Below are positions 18,386 to 26,634 of a stretch of DNA of 64,000 nt, one piece after another (position 1 is the stretch's first letter; every line of letters starts with the position of its first letter). The notes beneath the pieces were generated by a model. That model was not told the origin of the DNA, searched no databases, and worked only from the letters and a program-made list of their open reading frames with translations. The position numbers and the translations under genes are program-made. The stretch covers positions 372,001 to 436,000 of the forward strand of contig NZ_SGXJ01000005.1 in NCBI RefSeq assembly GCF_004216905.1, read 5' to 3'. Origin of the DNA: Kribbella sp. VKM Ac-2569. Lineage in GTDB: Bacteria; Actinomycetota; Actinomycetes; Propionibacteriales; Kribbellaceae.

Positions 18386-18663
18386 TCGCGGTCCGCCTAC
18401 CCACGGTGCTGCGCCCGTTCGCGGGCGGCGCCGAACGCGTGGAGGTCGAGGTGGACGGTTCGCCGACCGTCGCCTCGGTCTTCGCGGCGCTCGAAGCCGA
18501 ACACCCGGCGCTCCGCCGCCGCCTCACCGACGAGCAAGGTGCGGTCCGCCGGCACGTGAACATCTACCTCGGCAACGACAACATCCGCGACCTCTCCGGG
18601 CTCGAGACCAAGCTCACCGAAGGCGACGAGCTCCTCGTCCTCCCGAGCGTGGCCGGCGGCTGA
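18382..18663 (+). CDS. CysO/MoaD/ThiS-like ubiquitin-fold sulfur carrier
   Basis: A 93-residue beta-grasp protein ending in the exposed VAGG that such carriers need for adenylation and thiocarboxylation. It resembles mycobacterial CysO more than MoaD (PTVLRPFAGG near the start, HVNIYLGND in the middle, LLVLPSVAGG at the end). No cysM, mec or moeB-type activating gene lies next to it. Instead it is translationally coupled to the Asp-box propeller protein. A sulfur-carrier or conjugation role is inferred from the fold and the tail. Confidence 0.85.
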   Translation: MIAVRLPTVLRPFAGGAERVEVEVDGSPTVASVFAALEAEHPALRRRLTDEQGAVRRHVNIYLGNDNIRDLSGLETKLTEGDELLVLPSVAGG

Positions 18664-18727
18664 CGTCCGGCGCCGGCGAAAAGAAAAGACTGCCGTTCGG
18701 CGGCGTGCTTGGTTAGCGTCGGGTGGC

Positions 18728-19267
18728 ATGAGCAACGTCCTCCTGCTGACCGGCCCGTCGGGCTCGGGCAAGACGACCGTGGCCCGGCTGGTCGCGACCG
18801 ACGCGCCGCGGCCGACGATGCACCTGACGACCGACGAGTTCTACCGCGGCATCCGCACCGGGTTCATCGCGCCGTACCTGCCGGGAGCGCACCGCCAGAA
18901 CGAGGTCGTCGTCGACGCGATCGTCGCGACCGTGAGCGTGTACGCGCGCGGCGGGTACGACGTGGTCGTCGACGGCATCATCGGGCCGTGGTTCCTCGCC
19001 CCGTTCCGCGCGGCCGCCGCGGCGGGGGAGTGGACGATGTCCTATGTCGTACTGCGTGCTGACCTGGAGACGACATTGGGCCGTGGACAGGCGCGCCCCG
19101 AGTCAGAGCTGACCGACGCCGACGCGCTGACCGGTCTGCACGGCGCGTTCGCGGATCTCGGCGTGCTCGAGCCGCACGCGATCGACACCACCCGGCTCGA
19201 TGCGCCGCGGACAGCAACCGAGGTTCGCAAAGCCGTTGCCTCAGGTAACTACCTGCTCAGCGCCTGA
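18728..19267 (+). CDS. P-loop kinase, chloramphenicol phosphotransferase-like
   Basis: A 179-residue AAA-type small kinase with Walker A GPSGSGKTT at residues 9-17 and an acidic DGIIGPWF region typical of the CPT/zeta-like family. Probably phosphorylates a small molecule; the substrate is not known. There is nothing to link it to antibiotic resistance beyond fold similarity. It is convergent with purH, with 3 nt between the stop codons and no room for a terminator. Confidence 0.75.
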   Translation: MSNVLLLTGPSGSGKTTVARLVATDAPRPTMHLTTDEFYRGIRTGFIAPYLPGAHRQNEVVVDAIVATVSVYARGGYDVVVDGIIGPWFLAPFRAAAAAGEWTMSYVVLRADLETTLGRGQARPESELTDADALTGLHGAFADLGVLEPHAIDTTRLDAPRTATEVRKAVASGNYLLSA

Positions 19268-19270
19268 ATC

Positions 19271-20161
19271 TCAGTGCCTGAACAGGCGCATCCCGGTTTC
19301 CGACCACGTGATCCGGGCCGCCGCGCAGGCGGCCACCACCTCGGGCGAGCGGATCGAGCCACCCGGCTCGGCAATGTGCGAAACACCGTACCGCTGGGCC
19401 TCCACGACGTTGTCGGTGAACGGCAGCGCACCGTCGGAAACCATCGAGACACCGGTGAGCGGATCGGCCGAACGGCGGGCCCACCAGAGCGCCGCCTTCT
19501 CGCCGGCGAGCCTCGTACAGTCCACCCGCGACTGCTGCCCGGCGCCGATGCCGATCGTCATCCCGTCCTTCACCATCACGACCGTGTTCGATTGCGTATA
19601 CCGGGCGACGATCATCCCCAGCACCACATCGTCCGGAAGGTCGCGGGGCATCGGCAGCGCATCACGCTCCTGCGTGAGCCGTACGCCGAACACCTCGCGG
19701 ACCTCCTCCGCCGGCGGCTCGAACTCCGGGTCCACCTCCAGCACGAGGTAGGTCCCGCGCTTCTTCGCGGCAAGGATCTCCACCACGCCCTCGTCGTACC
19801 CGGGCGCGATAATCCCGTCCGACACCACCCGCTTCAGCACCATGGCCAACTCGAGATCCACCGGATGCGAGACCGCAACGAAATCGCCGTACGACGACTT
19901 CGGATCAGCGTCCCGCGCACGGGTGTACGCGGCCGTCACCGTCTCGCCGAGCGCAGCACCCGCCGGCGACACATGCTTGTACGACGCCGCAGCCGGTACG
20001 CCGAACCGCTCTGCAGCCTCCCGCACCAACTGCCACCCGGTGAGCGCATCGAGGACGTTGATGTAGGACGGTTCGCCCGCGACCACCATGAAGGGTGGCT
20101 TGAAAGGTGGTGCGTCGATCGTGGCGGCTTGGTGCGGGTTCATTCCGTAGCGCAGACGCAT
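19271..20161 (-). CDS. purH: Stand-alone AICAR formyltransferase (PurH C-terminal domain only)
   Basis: A 296-residue protein that starts directly at the AICARFT domain (LRYGMNPHQAA) and has no IMP cyclohydrolase domain. It transfers formyl from 10-formyl-THF to AICAR. The catalytic Lys-His pair is in YKHVSPAG (K62, H63). Later segments (GDFVAVSHPVD, VVMVKDGMTIGIGAGQQSRVD in part, DGALPFTDNV) are standard PurH, as is the C-terminal ITWSETGMRLFRH. The gene is preceded by a ZTP riboswitch whose ligand ZTP derives from the AICAR ribotide (ZMP), so regulation and reaction agree. Whether it replaces or supplements a full-length PurH elsewhere cannot be seen. Confidence 0.9.
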   Translation of the reverse strand: MRLRYGMNPHQAATIDAPPFKPPFMVVAGEPSYINVLDALTGWQLVREAAERFGVPAAASYKHVSPAGAALGETVTAAYTRARDADPKSSYGDFVAVSHPVDLELAMVLKRVVSDGIIAPGYDEGVVEILAAKKRGTYLVLEVDPEFEPPAEEVREVFGVRLTQERDALPMPRDLPDDVVLGMIVARYTQSNTVVMVKDGMTIGIGAGQQSRVDCTRLAGEKAALWWARRSADPLTGVSMVSDGALPFTDNVVEAQRYGVSHIAEPGGSIRSPEVVAACAAARITWSETGMRLFRH

Positions 20162-20166
20162 CGGGA

Positions 20167-20266
20167 CCTCCGATTGGGATCGGAGGCGCCCAGGCGGACG
20201 ACGCCCTACAGGAACACATCCGCTCCCCGGTGGTACTCCACCCTCGCCAGTCGCGGTGCGCCCAGC
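20167..20266 (-). promoter_or_regulatory. ZTP riboswitch (pfl motif), translational type
   Basis: On the minus strand the 5' UTR of purH carries the signature pieces of the pfl/ZTP aptamer in order: GCGACTGGCGAGGGTGG, then CCACCGGGGAGCGG, then after a variable arm CCGCCTGGGC. Directly downstream, CCTCCGAT (20179-20186 on the complementary strand) and ATCGGAGG (20167-20174) form a hairpin. It contains the Shine-Dalgarno sequence GGAGG, 5 nt from the ATG. So the expression platform most likely sequesters the ribosome binding site without ligand and opens it when ZTP or ZMP is bound. There is no T-tract, so this is not a terminator. The aptamer begins a few nt after the stop of the upstream methyltransferase gene. 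Confidence 0.93.
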
Positions 20267-20986
20267 CTACTTCGTCGCGCGCACCACCAGCAGGCGTGAT
20301 GCCTCGGTCAACGGTTCCCCGTGCCAATCGCCCTCGATGACCACGTCCGAGAAGCCCGCCGCGAGCAGGTCGGCCGTGATCTCGTCAGCAGACCGGAAGT
20401 ACAGAACGTTCCGGTAGACCGCGTCACGCCCGTCCTCGAAGACGTTGTGCGCGTCGAACGTCACGCGCCCGTTCGCGATCTCGATCAGCTCGAGCCACTC
20501 CTTGAGGTGCCCGGCCACCGTGTCCCGTTCGCCGTACGTCGCCTCGCTCGTCCACTGCTCCCACGCACGCGCCGCCGGATTGCGCGACTCGAAAGCGAGC
20601 ACCCCACCCGGACGCAGCGCGGCCGCCAGCGCAGCGACCGCGGCCGCGTGCTCCGCGACGTGCATCATCGTGTTGCCGCTGCTGACCGCGAGATCCACAT
20701 CGCCGGTCGGCTCCACCACCCGGTGGTCCCCGTCGATCCAGGTGACCGCGTCGGCGCCGGGCTGCCGGCGCGCGTACCCGAGCATGGTGGGACTCGGGTC
20801 GACGCCGATCACCACCCGTCCGGGCACGGCCAGCGACCGGGTGAGCAGGCCGGTTCCACAACCGAAGTCCAGGACCTTCGCAGTCCCCTCGGCCAAAGCA
20901 CGGTAGTAGTCATGATCCTCGCCGGACGGGTTGTCCAGGTCGTAGAGCTCCACCAACTGCTGGTCGCCGTACGGGTCATCGATCAC
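20267..20986 (-). CDS. Class I SAM-dependent methyltransferase
   Basis: About 239 residues with methyltransferase motif I in VLDFGCGTGLLTRSL, an acidic residue after strand 2 (VIGVDPSP), and GGVLAFESRNPAAR late. Substrate unknown. GTG at 20986 is proposed because a TAAGGT box ends 7 nt before it (leaderless start); GTG at 20995 would add three residues. It runs straight into the ZTP riboswitch of purH, so purH may be partly transcribed from this gene's promoter. Confidence 0.85.
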   Translation of the reverse strand: MIDDPYGDQQLVELYDLDNPSGEDHDYYRALAEGTAKVLDFGCGTGLLTRSLAVPGRVVIGVDPSPTMLGYARRQPGADAVTWIDGDHRVVEPTGDVDLAVSSGNTMMHVAEHAAAVAALAAALRPGGVLAFESRNPAARAWEQWTSEATYGERDTVAGHLKEWLELIEIANGRVTFDAHNVFEDGRDAVYRNVLYFRSADEITADLLAAGFSDVVIEGDWHGEPLTEASRLLVVRATK

Positions 20987-21060
20987 GCCCTGCACCTTAC
21001 TGGGCCGCTACCCAGCCACCGTGGTGATGCTCCCGTCGGTGCCGTCGGCGGAGGAATAGG

Positions 21061-22737
21061 GTGGGCGGCATGGTCGATGTGAAGCCCCGCAGCCGGACAG
21101 TCACCGACGGATTGGAAGCGACCGCCAGCAGAGGCATGCTGCGCGCGGTCGGGATGGGGGACGACGACTGGGCCAAGCCACAGATCGGCGTCGCGTCGAG
21201 CTGGAACGAGATCACCCCGTGCAACCTGTCGCTGGACCGGCTCGCCAAGGCGGTCAAGGACGGCGTGCACGCGGCCGGTGGATACCCGCTCGAGTTCGGC
21301 ACGATCAGCGTGTCGGACGGCATCTCGATGGGCCACGTCGGCATGCACTACTCGCTCGTCAGCCGCGAGATCATCGCCGACTCGGTCGAGACCGTGATGG
21401 AGGCCGAGCGGCTGGACGGTTCGGTTCTGCTGGCCGGCTGCGACAAGTCGCTGCCGGGCATGCTGATGGCCGCGGCCCGGCTCGATCTGGCGTCGGTCTT
21501 CCTGTACGCCGGTTCGATCATGCCGGGCAAGCTCGGCGACAAGGACGTCACGATCATCGACGCCTTCGAGGCGGTCGGTGCCTGCGTCCGCGGCCTGATC
21601 ACCCAGGACGAGGTCGACGCGGTCGAGCGCGCGATCTGCCCCGGCGAGGGCGCCTGCGGCGGGATGTACACCGCCAACACCATGGCCGCGTCCGCCGAAG
21701 CCCTCGGCATGTCGCTCCCGGGCTCGGCCGCACCACCCGCGGTGGACCGTCGCCGCGACGGGTACGCCCGCAAGTCCGGCGAGGCGGTCGTCGGCCTGCT
21801 GCAGAAGGGGATCACCGCCCGCCAGATCCTCACCAAGGAAGCGTTCGAGAACGCGATCGCCGTGGTGATGGCGCTCGGCGGCTCGACGAACGCCGTACTC
21901 CATCTCCTCGCGATCGCTCGCGAGGCCGAGGTCGACCTGACGCTCGACGACTTCAACCGGATCGGCGACCGGGTCCCGCATCTCGGTGATCTCAAGCCGT
22001 TCGGCCGCTATGTGATGACGGATGTCGACCGCGTCGGCGGCATCCCGGTGATCATGCGCGCGCTGCTCGACGCCGGCCTGCTGCACGGCGACTGCCTGAC
22101 GGTGACCGGCAAGACGATGGCCGAGAACCTCGCCGACATCGCGCCACCCGATGTCGACGGCACCATCATCCGCGCGCTGGACAAGCCGATCCACGGCACC
22201 GGCGGCATCACGATCCTGCACGGCTCGCTCGCGCCCGAGGGCGCCGTGGTGAAGAGCGCCGGCTTCGACTCGGACGTCTTCGAAGGTACGGCGCGGGTGT
22301 TCGACGGCGAGCGTGGTGCGATGGACGCGGTCGGCTCACTGAATCCCGGTGATGTGGTGGTGATCCGGTACGAAGGCCCGAAGGGCGGCCCCGGCATGCG
22401 CGAGATGCTCGCGGTCACCGGCGCGATCAAGGGCGCGGGCCTCGGCAAGGACGTCCTGCTTCTCACCGACGGCCGCTTCTCCGGCGGTACGACGGGGCTC
22501 TGCGTGGGTCACGTGGCGCCGGAAGCCGTCGACGGCGGCCCGATCGCCTTCGTCCAGGACGGCGACCGGATCACCCTCGACGTCAAGAACCGCACTCTCG
22601 ACCTCCACGTCGACCCCGAGGAACTCGAGCGCCGCCGCGTGGGCTGGACCCCGAAGACCCCAGCCATCACCAAGGGCGTCCTCGGCAAATACACCCGCCT
22701 GGTCCGCTCAGCCTCCGAGGGCGCTGTCTGCATCTGA
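21061..22737 (+). CDS. ilvD: Dihydroxy-acid dehydratase
   Basis: Fe-S enzyme that converts dihydroxyisovalerate and dihydroxymethylvalerate to the 2-oxo acids in valine and isoleucine synthesis. The 558-residue protein has cluster-ligand cysteines in LAGCDKSLPG and GEGACGGMYTANTM and the C-terminal RFSGGTTGLCVGHVAPE (in part). GTG 21061 is preferred because GAGG stands 6 nt upstream; ATG 21070 is the alternative. Next is the ilvBNC operon, about 300 nt downstream, with its own leader. Confidence 0.97.
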   Translation: MGGMVDVKPRSRTVTDGLEATASRGMLRAVGMGDDDWAKPQIGVASSWNEITPCNLSLDRLAKAVKDGVHAAGGYPLEFGTISVSDGISMGHVGMHYSLVSREIIADSVETVMEAERLDGSVLLAGCDKSLPGMLMAAARLDLASVFLYAGSIMPGKLGDKDVTIIDAFEAVGACVRGLITQDEVDAVERAICPGEGACGGMYTANTMAASAEALGMSLPGSAAPPAVDRRRDGYARKSGEAVVGLLQKGITARQILTKEAFENAIAVVMALGGSTNAVLHLLAIAREAEVDLTLDDFNRIGDRVPHLGDLKPFGRYVMTDVDRVGGIPVIMRALLDAGLLHGDCLTVTGKTMAENLADIAPPDVDGTIIRALDKPIHGTGGITILHGSLAPEGAVVKSAGFDSDVFEGTARVFDGERGAMDAVGSLNPGDVVVIRYEGPKGGPGMREMLAVTGAIKGAGLGKDVLLLTDGRFSGGTTGLCVGHVAPEAVDGGPIAFVQDGDRITLDVKNRTLDLHVDPEELERRRVGWTPKTPAITKGVLGKYTRLVRSASEGAVCI

Positions 22738-22832
22738 CTTGCCGGCCTATCGGTAAGACGGGCGTCTCATTACATGGGACGGACGGGTGCCGAACTTGAC
22801 CCGGTCGCGGTGCGCAGGCGAATAATGCCTAC

Positions 22833-22874
22833 ATGCGATCGATTCTCCTCGTACTTGTGCGGCGCGCCGACTGA
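22833..22874 (+). CDS. ilvB leader peptide (13 residues)
   Basis: Short reading frame MRSILLVLVRRAD with a run of Ile-Leu-Leu-Val-Leu-Val codons, typical of branched-chain amino acid attenuators. An AATAAT box at 22821-22826 ends 6 nt before the ATG, and TTGACC lies at 22796-22801, so the message is probably leaderless. The stop codon is 22 nt before the terminator stem. Ribosome stalling at these codons when Ile, Leu or Val are scarce would allow read-through into ilvB. Confidence 0.85.
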   Translation: MRSILLVLVRRAD

Positions 22875-22896
22875 CGCGACCACAGAGTCGAGCGCG

Positions 22897-22930
22897 CCCC
22901 CTTCAGCCCACCCGGCGGAGGGGGTTTTTT
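22897..22930 (+). terminator. Attenuator terminator before ilvBNC
   Basis: CCCCC (22897-22901) pairs with GGGGG (22920-22924), extended inward by T-A and C-G pairs and an inner GCC/GGC helix, followed by TTTTTT (22925-22930). Together with the leader peptide just upstream it forms a classical transcription attenuator. ilvB starts 118 nt further on. Confidence 0.88.
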
Positions 22931-23047
22931 GTTGCCAGTGCGACTATCTGCGACCCAGATGGCGCGAAGCGACAGCCACGAGCGAGGATGGATCGGTCGC
23001 GAAAAGCCATCAAGGCCACATCGTGACAGGACTGAGGGAAGGCACTC

Positions 23048-24799
23048 ATGAGTGAGCAGCTGACCGGGGCACAGGCTCTGATCCGCGCACTGGAACATGC
23101 CGGGGTCGACACCGTCTTCGGCATCCCGGGCGGCGCGATCCTCCCGGCGTACGACCCGATGCTCGACTCGACCCAGATCCGCCACATCCTGGTACGTCAC
23201 GAGCAGGGCGCCGGTCACGCCGCCCAGGGGTACGCCGCGGCGTCCGGGAAGACCGGCGTGTGTATGGCGACCTCCGGGCCGGGCGCGACCAACCTGGTGA
23301 CGCCGATCGCCGACGCGTACATGGACTCGGTGCCGCTGGTGGCGATCACCGGCCAGGTCGCCGGGGCCGCGATCGGTACGGACGCCTTCCAGGAGGCGGA
23401 CATCCGCGGCATCACGATGCCGATCACCAAGCACAACTTCCTGGTGACCGACCCGAACGACATCGCCACCACGATCGCCGAGGCGTTCCACATCGCCTCT
23501 ACCGGCCGCCCCGGCCCGGTGCTGGTCGACGTCACCAAGGACGCGATGCAGACCCATGGCGTCGACTTCCAGTGGCCGACCGAGCTGTCGCTGCCCGGCT
23601 ACCGGCCGGTGACCCGCCCCCACCCCAAGCAGGTGCGCGAGGCGGCCCGCCTGATCGTCGCCGCCGAGAAGCCCGTCCTGTACGTCGGCGGCGGTGTGAT
23701 CCGCGCCCAGGCCAGCGCCGAGCTGAAGGAGCTCGCCGAGCTGCTCGGGATTCCGGTGGTCACCACGCTGATGGCCCGCGGCGCGCTGCCCGACACCCAT
23801 GACCTGCACTTCGGCATGCCGGGGATGCACGGCTCCGTCTCGGCCGTCGGCGCCCTGCAGCGGTCCGATCTGCTGATCACCCTGGGCGCCCGGTTCGACG
23901 ACCGGGTGACCGGCAAGCTCGACTCGTTCGCGCCCGAGGCGAAGGTCATCCACGCCGACATCGACCCGGCCGAGATCGGCAAGAACCGCGCCGCCGACGT
24001 GCCGATCGTGGGTGACTGCAAGGAGGTCATCACCGACCTGATCGCGGCCCTCAGGACCGAGATCGCGAGCGCCGGCCGCACCCCGTCGTACGACGCCTGG
24101 CGTGGTCAGCTCGAGTCGGTCCGCGCGAAGTACCCGGTGGCGTACGACGACCCCGAGGACGGCACGCTGTCCCCGCAGTACGTGATCGAGCGGATCGGCA
24201 AGATCGCCGGCCCGGACGCCATCTACACCGCCGGCGTCGGCCAGCACCAGATGTGGTCCGCGCACTACCTGCCGTTCGAGAAGCCCCGTCACTGGCTGAA
24301 CTCCGGCGGTCTCGGCACCATGGGGTACGCCGTGCCGGCCGCGATGGGCGCCAAGGTCGCGCGGCCGGACAAGACCGTGTGGGCGATCGACGGCGACGGC
24401 TGCTTCCAGATGACCAACCAGGAGCTCGTCACCTGCGCGCTCGAGGGCATCCCGATCAAGGTTGCCGTGATCAACAACCAGTCGCTGGGCATGGTCCGCC
24501 AGTGGCAGACGCTGTTCTACGACAAGCGCTACTCCAACACCGACCTGCACTCGGCCCGGATCCCGGACTTCGCGAAGCTCGCCGAGGCGATGGGCGGCGT
24601 CGGGCTGCGCTGCTCCGACAAGGACTCGGTCGACGCCACCATCGACAAGGCGATGTCGGTCACCGACCAGCCGGTCGTGGTCGACTTCGTGGTGCACCGC
24701 GACGCGATGGTGTGGCCGATGGTCGCCGCCGGTGTGAGCAACGACGAGATCCAGATCGCCCGCGACATGGCGCCGCAGTGGGACGGGGAGGAACTCTGA
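23048..24799 (+). CDS. ilvB: Acetolactate synthase large subunit
   Basis: ThDP-dependent acetohydroxyacid synthase, first common step of valine, leucine and isoleucine synthesis. The 583-residue protein has the catalytic glutamate in VRHEQGAGHAAQGYA, the FAD/quinone-oxidase-like middle domain, and the ThDP motif GDGCFQMTNQELVTC ending in INN. AGGGAAGG precedes the ATG. Its TGA shares one base with the ATG of ilvN. Expression is controlled by the attenuator upstream. Confidence 0.98.
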   Translation: MSEQLTGAQALIRALEHAGVDTVFGIPGGAILPAYDPMLDSTQIRHILVRHEQGAGHAAQGYAAASGKTGVCMATSGPGATNLVTPIADAYMDSVPLVAITGQVAGAAIGTDAFQEADIRGITMPITKHNFLVTDPNDIATTIAEAFHIASTGRPGPVLVDVTKDAMQTHGVDFQWPTELSLPGYRPVTRPHPKQVREAARLIVAAEKPVLYVGGGVIRAQASAELKELAELLGIPVVTTLMARGALPDTHDLHFGMPGMHGSVSAVGALQRSDLLITLGARFDDRVTGKLDSFAPEAKVIHADIDPAEIGKNRAADVPIVGDCKEVITDLIAALRTEIASAGRTPSYDAWRGQLESVRAKYPVAYDDPEDGTLSPQYVIERIGKIAGPDAIYTAGVGQHQMWSAHYLPFEKPRHWLNSGGLGTMGYAVPAAMGAKVARPDKTVWAIDGDGCFQMTNQELVTCALEGIPIKVAVINNQSLGMVRQWQTLFYDKRYSNTDLHSARIPDFAKLAEAMGGVGLRCSDKDSVDATIDKAMSVTDQPVVVDFVVHRDAMVWPMVAAGVSNDEIQIARDMAPQWDGEEL

Positions 24800-25458
24800 T
24801 GTCCAAGCACACGCTGAGCATCCTGGTGGAGAACAAGCACGGTGTGCTGGCCCGCGTGGCGGCGTTGATCTCGCGCCGCGGGTTCAACATCGATTCCCTC
24901 GCGGTCGGCCCGACCGAGCATCCCGAGGTGTCCCGGATGACCATCGCGGTCAGCGTGGACGAGCAGCCTTTGGAGCAGATCACCAAGCAGCTCAACAAGC
25001 TGGTCAACGTGATCAAGATCGTCGAACTCGAACCCACGCAGACGGTTCAGCGCGAACTGCTGCTGGTGAAGGTCAAGGCGGACACCCTGACCCGCGGACA
25101 GGTGCTGGAGACCGTCCAGCTGTTCCGTGCGAAGGTGGTGGACGTGGCACCGGACGCGATCACGATCGAGGCGACCGGCAATCCCGAGAAACTCGAAGCC
25201 ATGCTCCGGGTGCTGGAACCCTTCGGCGTCCGCGAGCTGGTGCAGTCCGGCATGGTCGCGATCGGCCGGGGCAGTCGCTCCATCTCCGACCGCACCCTGC
25301 GACCGGTCCCGGTGCCGCCGCCGCACGTGCAGACCGGACCCCCGAACGTACAGGCGCGGCCTGCCAGTTCCAGTGCCGGCGCCAGTGCCAGTTCCGCGCA
25401 CCACCCGGTGCCGGCCCCGCCGCCGGGCCGTACCGCCGTCGTACCGAATCAACACTAA
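24799..25458 (+). CDS. ilvN: Acetolactate synthase regulatory subunit with C-terminal extension
   Basis: ACT-domain small subunit that activates IlvB and gives valine feedback inhibition. Residues 1-80 form the ACT domain (HTLSILVENKHGVLARVAAL, RRGFNIDSLAVG), and residues 80-165 the second conserved domain ending in SGMVAIGRGSRS. The protein is 219 residues, whereas the family usually ends near 165-175. The last 50 or so residues are a Pro/Ser/Ala-rich tail with no predicted fold. The tail is in frame, keeps the GC pattern of the gene and ends just before the ilvC ribosome binding site. Confidence 0.96.
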   Translation: MSKHTLSILVENKHGVLARVAALISRRGFNIDSLAVGPTEHPEVSRMTIAVSVDEQPLEQITKQLNKLVNVIKIVELEPTQTVQRELLLVKVKADTLTRGQVLETVQLFRAKVVDVAPDAITIEATGNPEKLEAMLRVLEPFGVRELVQSGMVAIGRGSRSISDRTLRPVPVPPPHVQTGPPNVQARPASSSAGASASSAHHPVPAPPPGRTAVVPNQH

Positions 25459-25473
25459 GGAGAAGTGCCCGAA

Positions 25474-26505
25474 GTGGCTGCTGAAATGTTCTACGACGAC
25501 AACGCCGACCTGTCGGTGATCCAGGGCCGGCACGTGGCCGTGCTCGGCTACGGCTCCCAGGGCCACGCCCACGCGCTCTCGCTGCGCGACTCCGGCGTCG
25601 ACGTCCGGGTCGGTCTGCCGGAAGGCTCGAAGAGCCGGGCCAAGGCCGAGGCCCAGGGCCTGCGGGTCGTCACCCCGGCCGAGGCGGTCGAGGAAGCCGA
25701 CGTGATCGTGGTGCTCGCCCCGGACCCCGCCCAGCGCAAGCTCTACAAGGAGGCCATCGAGCCGAACCTGGTCGACGGTGACGCGCTGGTCTTCGGTCAC
25801 GGCTTCAACGTCCGGTTCGGCTACATCAAGCCGCCGGCGGGTGTCGACGTGTTCATGGTCGCCCCGAAGGGCCCGGGTCACCTGGTCCGTCGCGAGTACA
25901 CCGAGGGTCGCGGCGTACCCGTGCTGGTCGCGGTGGAGCAGGACGCCACCGGCAAGGCGTGGGACCTGGCGCTCTCGTACGCCAAGGGCATCGGCGGTCT
26001 GCGGGCCGGCGGTATCAAGACCACCTTCACCGAGGAGACCGAGACCGACCTGTTCGGTGAGCAGGCCGTCCTCTGCGGTGGTGTGTCGGCGCTGATCACG
26101 GCCGGCTACGAGACGCTGACCGAGGCCGGCTACCAGCCCGAGGTCGCGTACTTCGAGTGCCTGCACGAGCTGAAGCTGATCGTCGACCTGATCTACGAAG
26201 GCGGCATCGCCAAGCAGCGCTGGTCGGTGTCCGACACCGCCGAGTACGGCGACTACGTGTCCGGCCCGCGGATCATCGACGCGTCGGTGAAGGCCCGGAT
26301 GAAGGAGGTCCTCGGCGACATCACCGACGGCACCTTCGCGGCCCGCTTCATCGCCGACCAGGACGCCGGCGCGCCGGAGTTCGCGGAGTTCCGCAAGAAG
26401 AGCCAGGAGCACCCGATCGAGGCCGTCGGCAAGGAGCTGCGCGGCCTGATGGCGTGGGTCAAGTCGCACGACGACGACTACGTCGAGGGCAGCGCGGCCC
26501 GCTGA
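25474..26505 (+). CDS. ilvC: Ketol-acid reductoisomerase
   Basis: NADPH-dependent isomeroreductase of the branched-chain pathway. The 343-residue class I protein has the nucleotide motif GYGSQGHAHALSL, and the Mg-binding and catalytic segments (FTEETETDLFGEQAVLCGG in part; HELKLIVDLIYEGG). GTG 25474 is chosen because it gives the common N-terminus AAEMFYDDNADLS and lies 11 nt after AAGGAG (25457-25462). GTG 25465 would be only 2 nt from that site. Confidence 0.97.
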   Translation: MAAEMFYDDNADLSVIQGRHVAVLGYGSQGHAHALSLRDSGVDVRVGLPEGSKSRAKAEAQGLRVVTPAEAVEEADVIVVLAPDPAQRKLYKEAIEPNLVDGDALVFGHGFNVRFGYIKPPAGVDVFMVAPKGPGHLVRREYTEGRGVPVLVAVEQDATGKAWDLALSYAKGIGGLRAGGIKTTFTEETETDLFGEQAVLCGGVSALITAGYETLTEAGYQPEVAYFECLHELKLIVDLIYEGGIAKQRWSVSDTAEYGDYVSGPRIIDASVKARMKEVLGDITDGTFAARFIADQDAGAPEFAEFRKKSQEHPIEAVGKELRGLMAWVKSHDDDYVEGSAAR

Positions 26506-26529
26506 CGAGCGACCCCGCAGCTGACTCGA

Positions 26530-26567
26530 GGGTCCGGACCATCCAGGTGGGTGGTCCGGGCCCTTTT
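26530..26567 (+). terminator. Intrinsic terminator after ilvC
   Basis: GGGTCCGGACCA (26530-26541) pairs with TGGTCCGGGCCC (26552-26563) with one mismatch, followed by TTTTGTTT. It ends the ilvBNC operon. Confidence 0.88.
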
Positions 26568-26634
26568 GTTTGACACAATGTGTGACGGTTGTGGTCTGTA
26601 CTGGTGATTCTGGGAATTCTGGGGGAGGCGAGCG

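Noticed and set aside
22774..23055. A 93-codon frame between ilvD and ilvB
   Set aside because: It spans the promoter, leader peptide and terminator of ilvB and overlaps the ilvB start; its composition (many Cys, Ser, Arg) is not coding-like.
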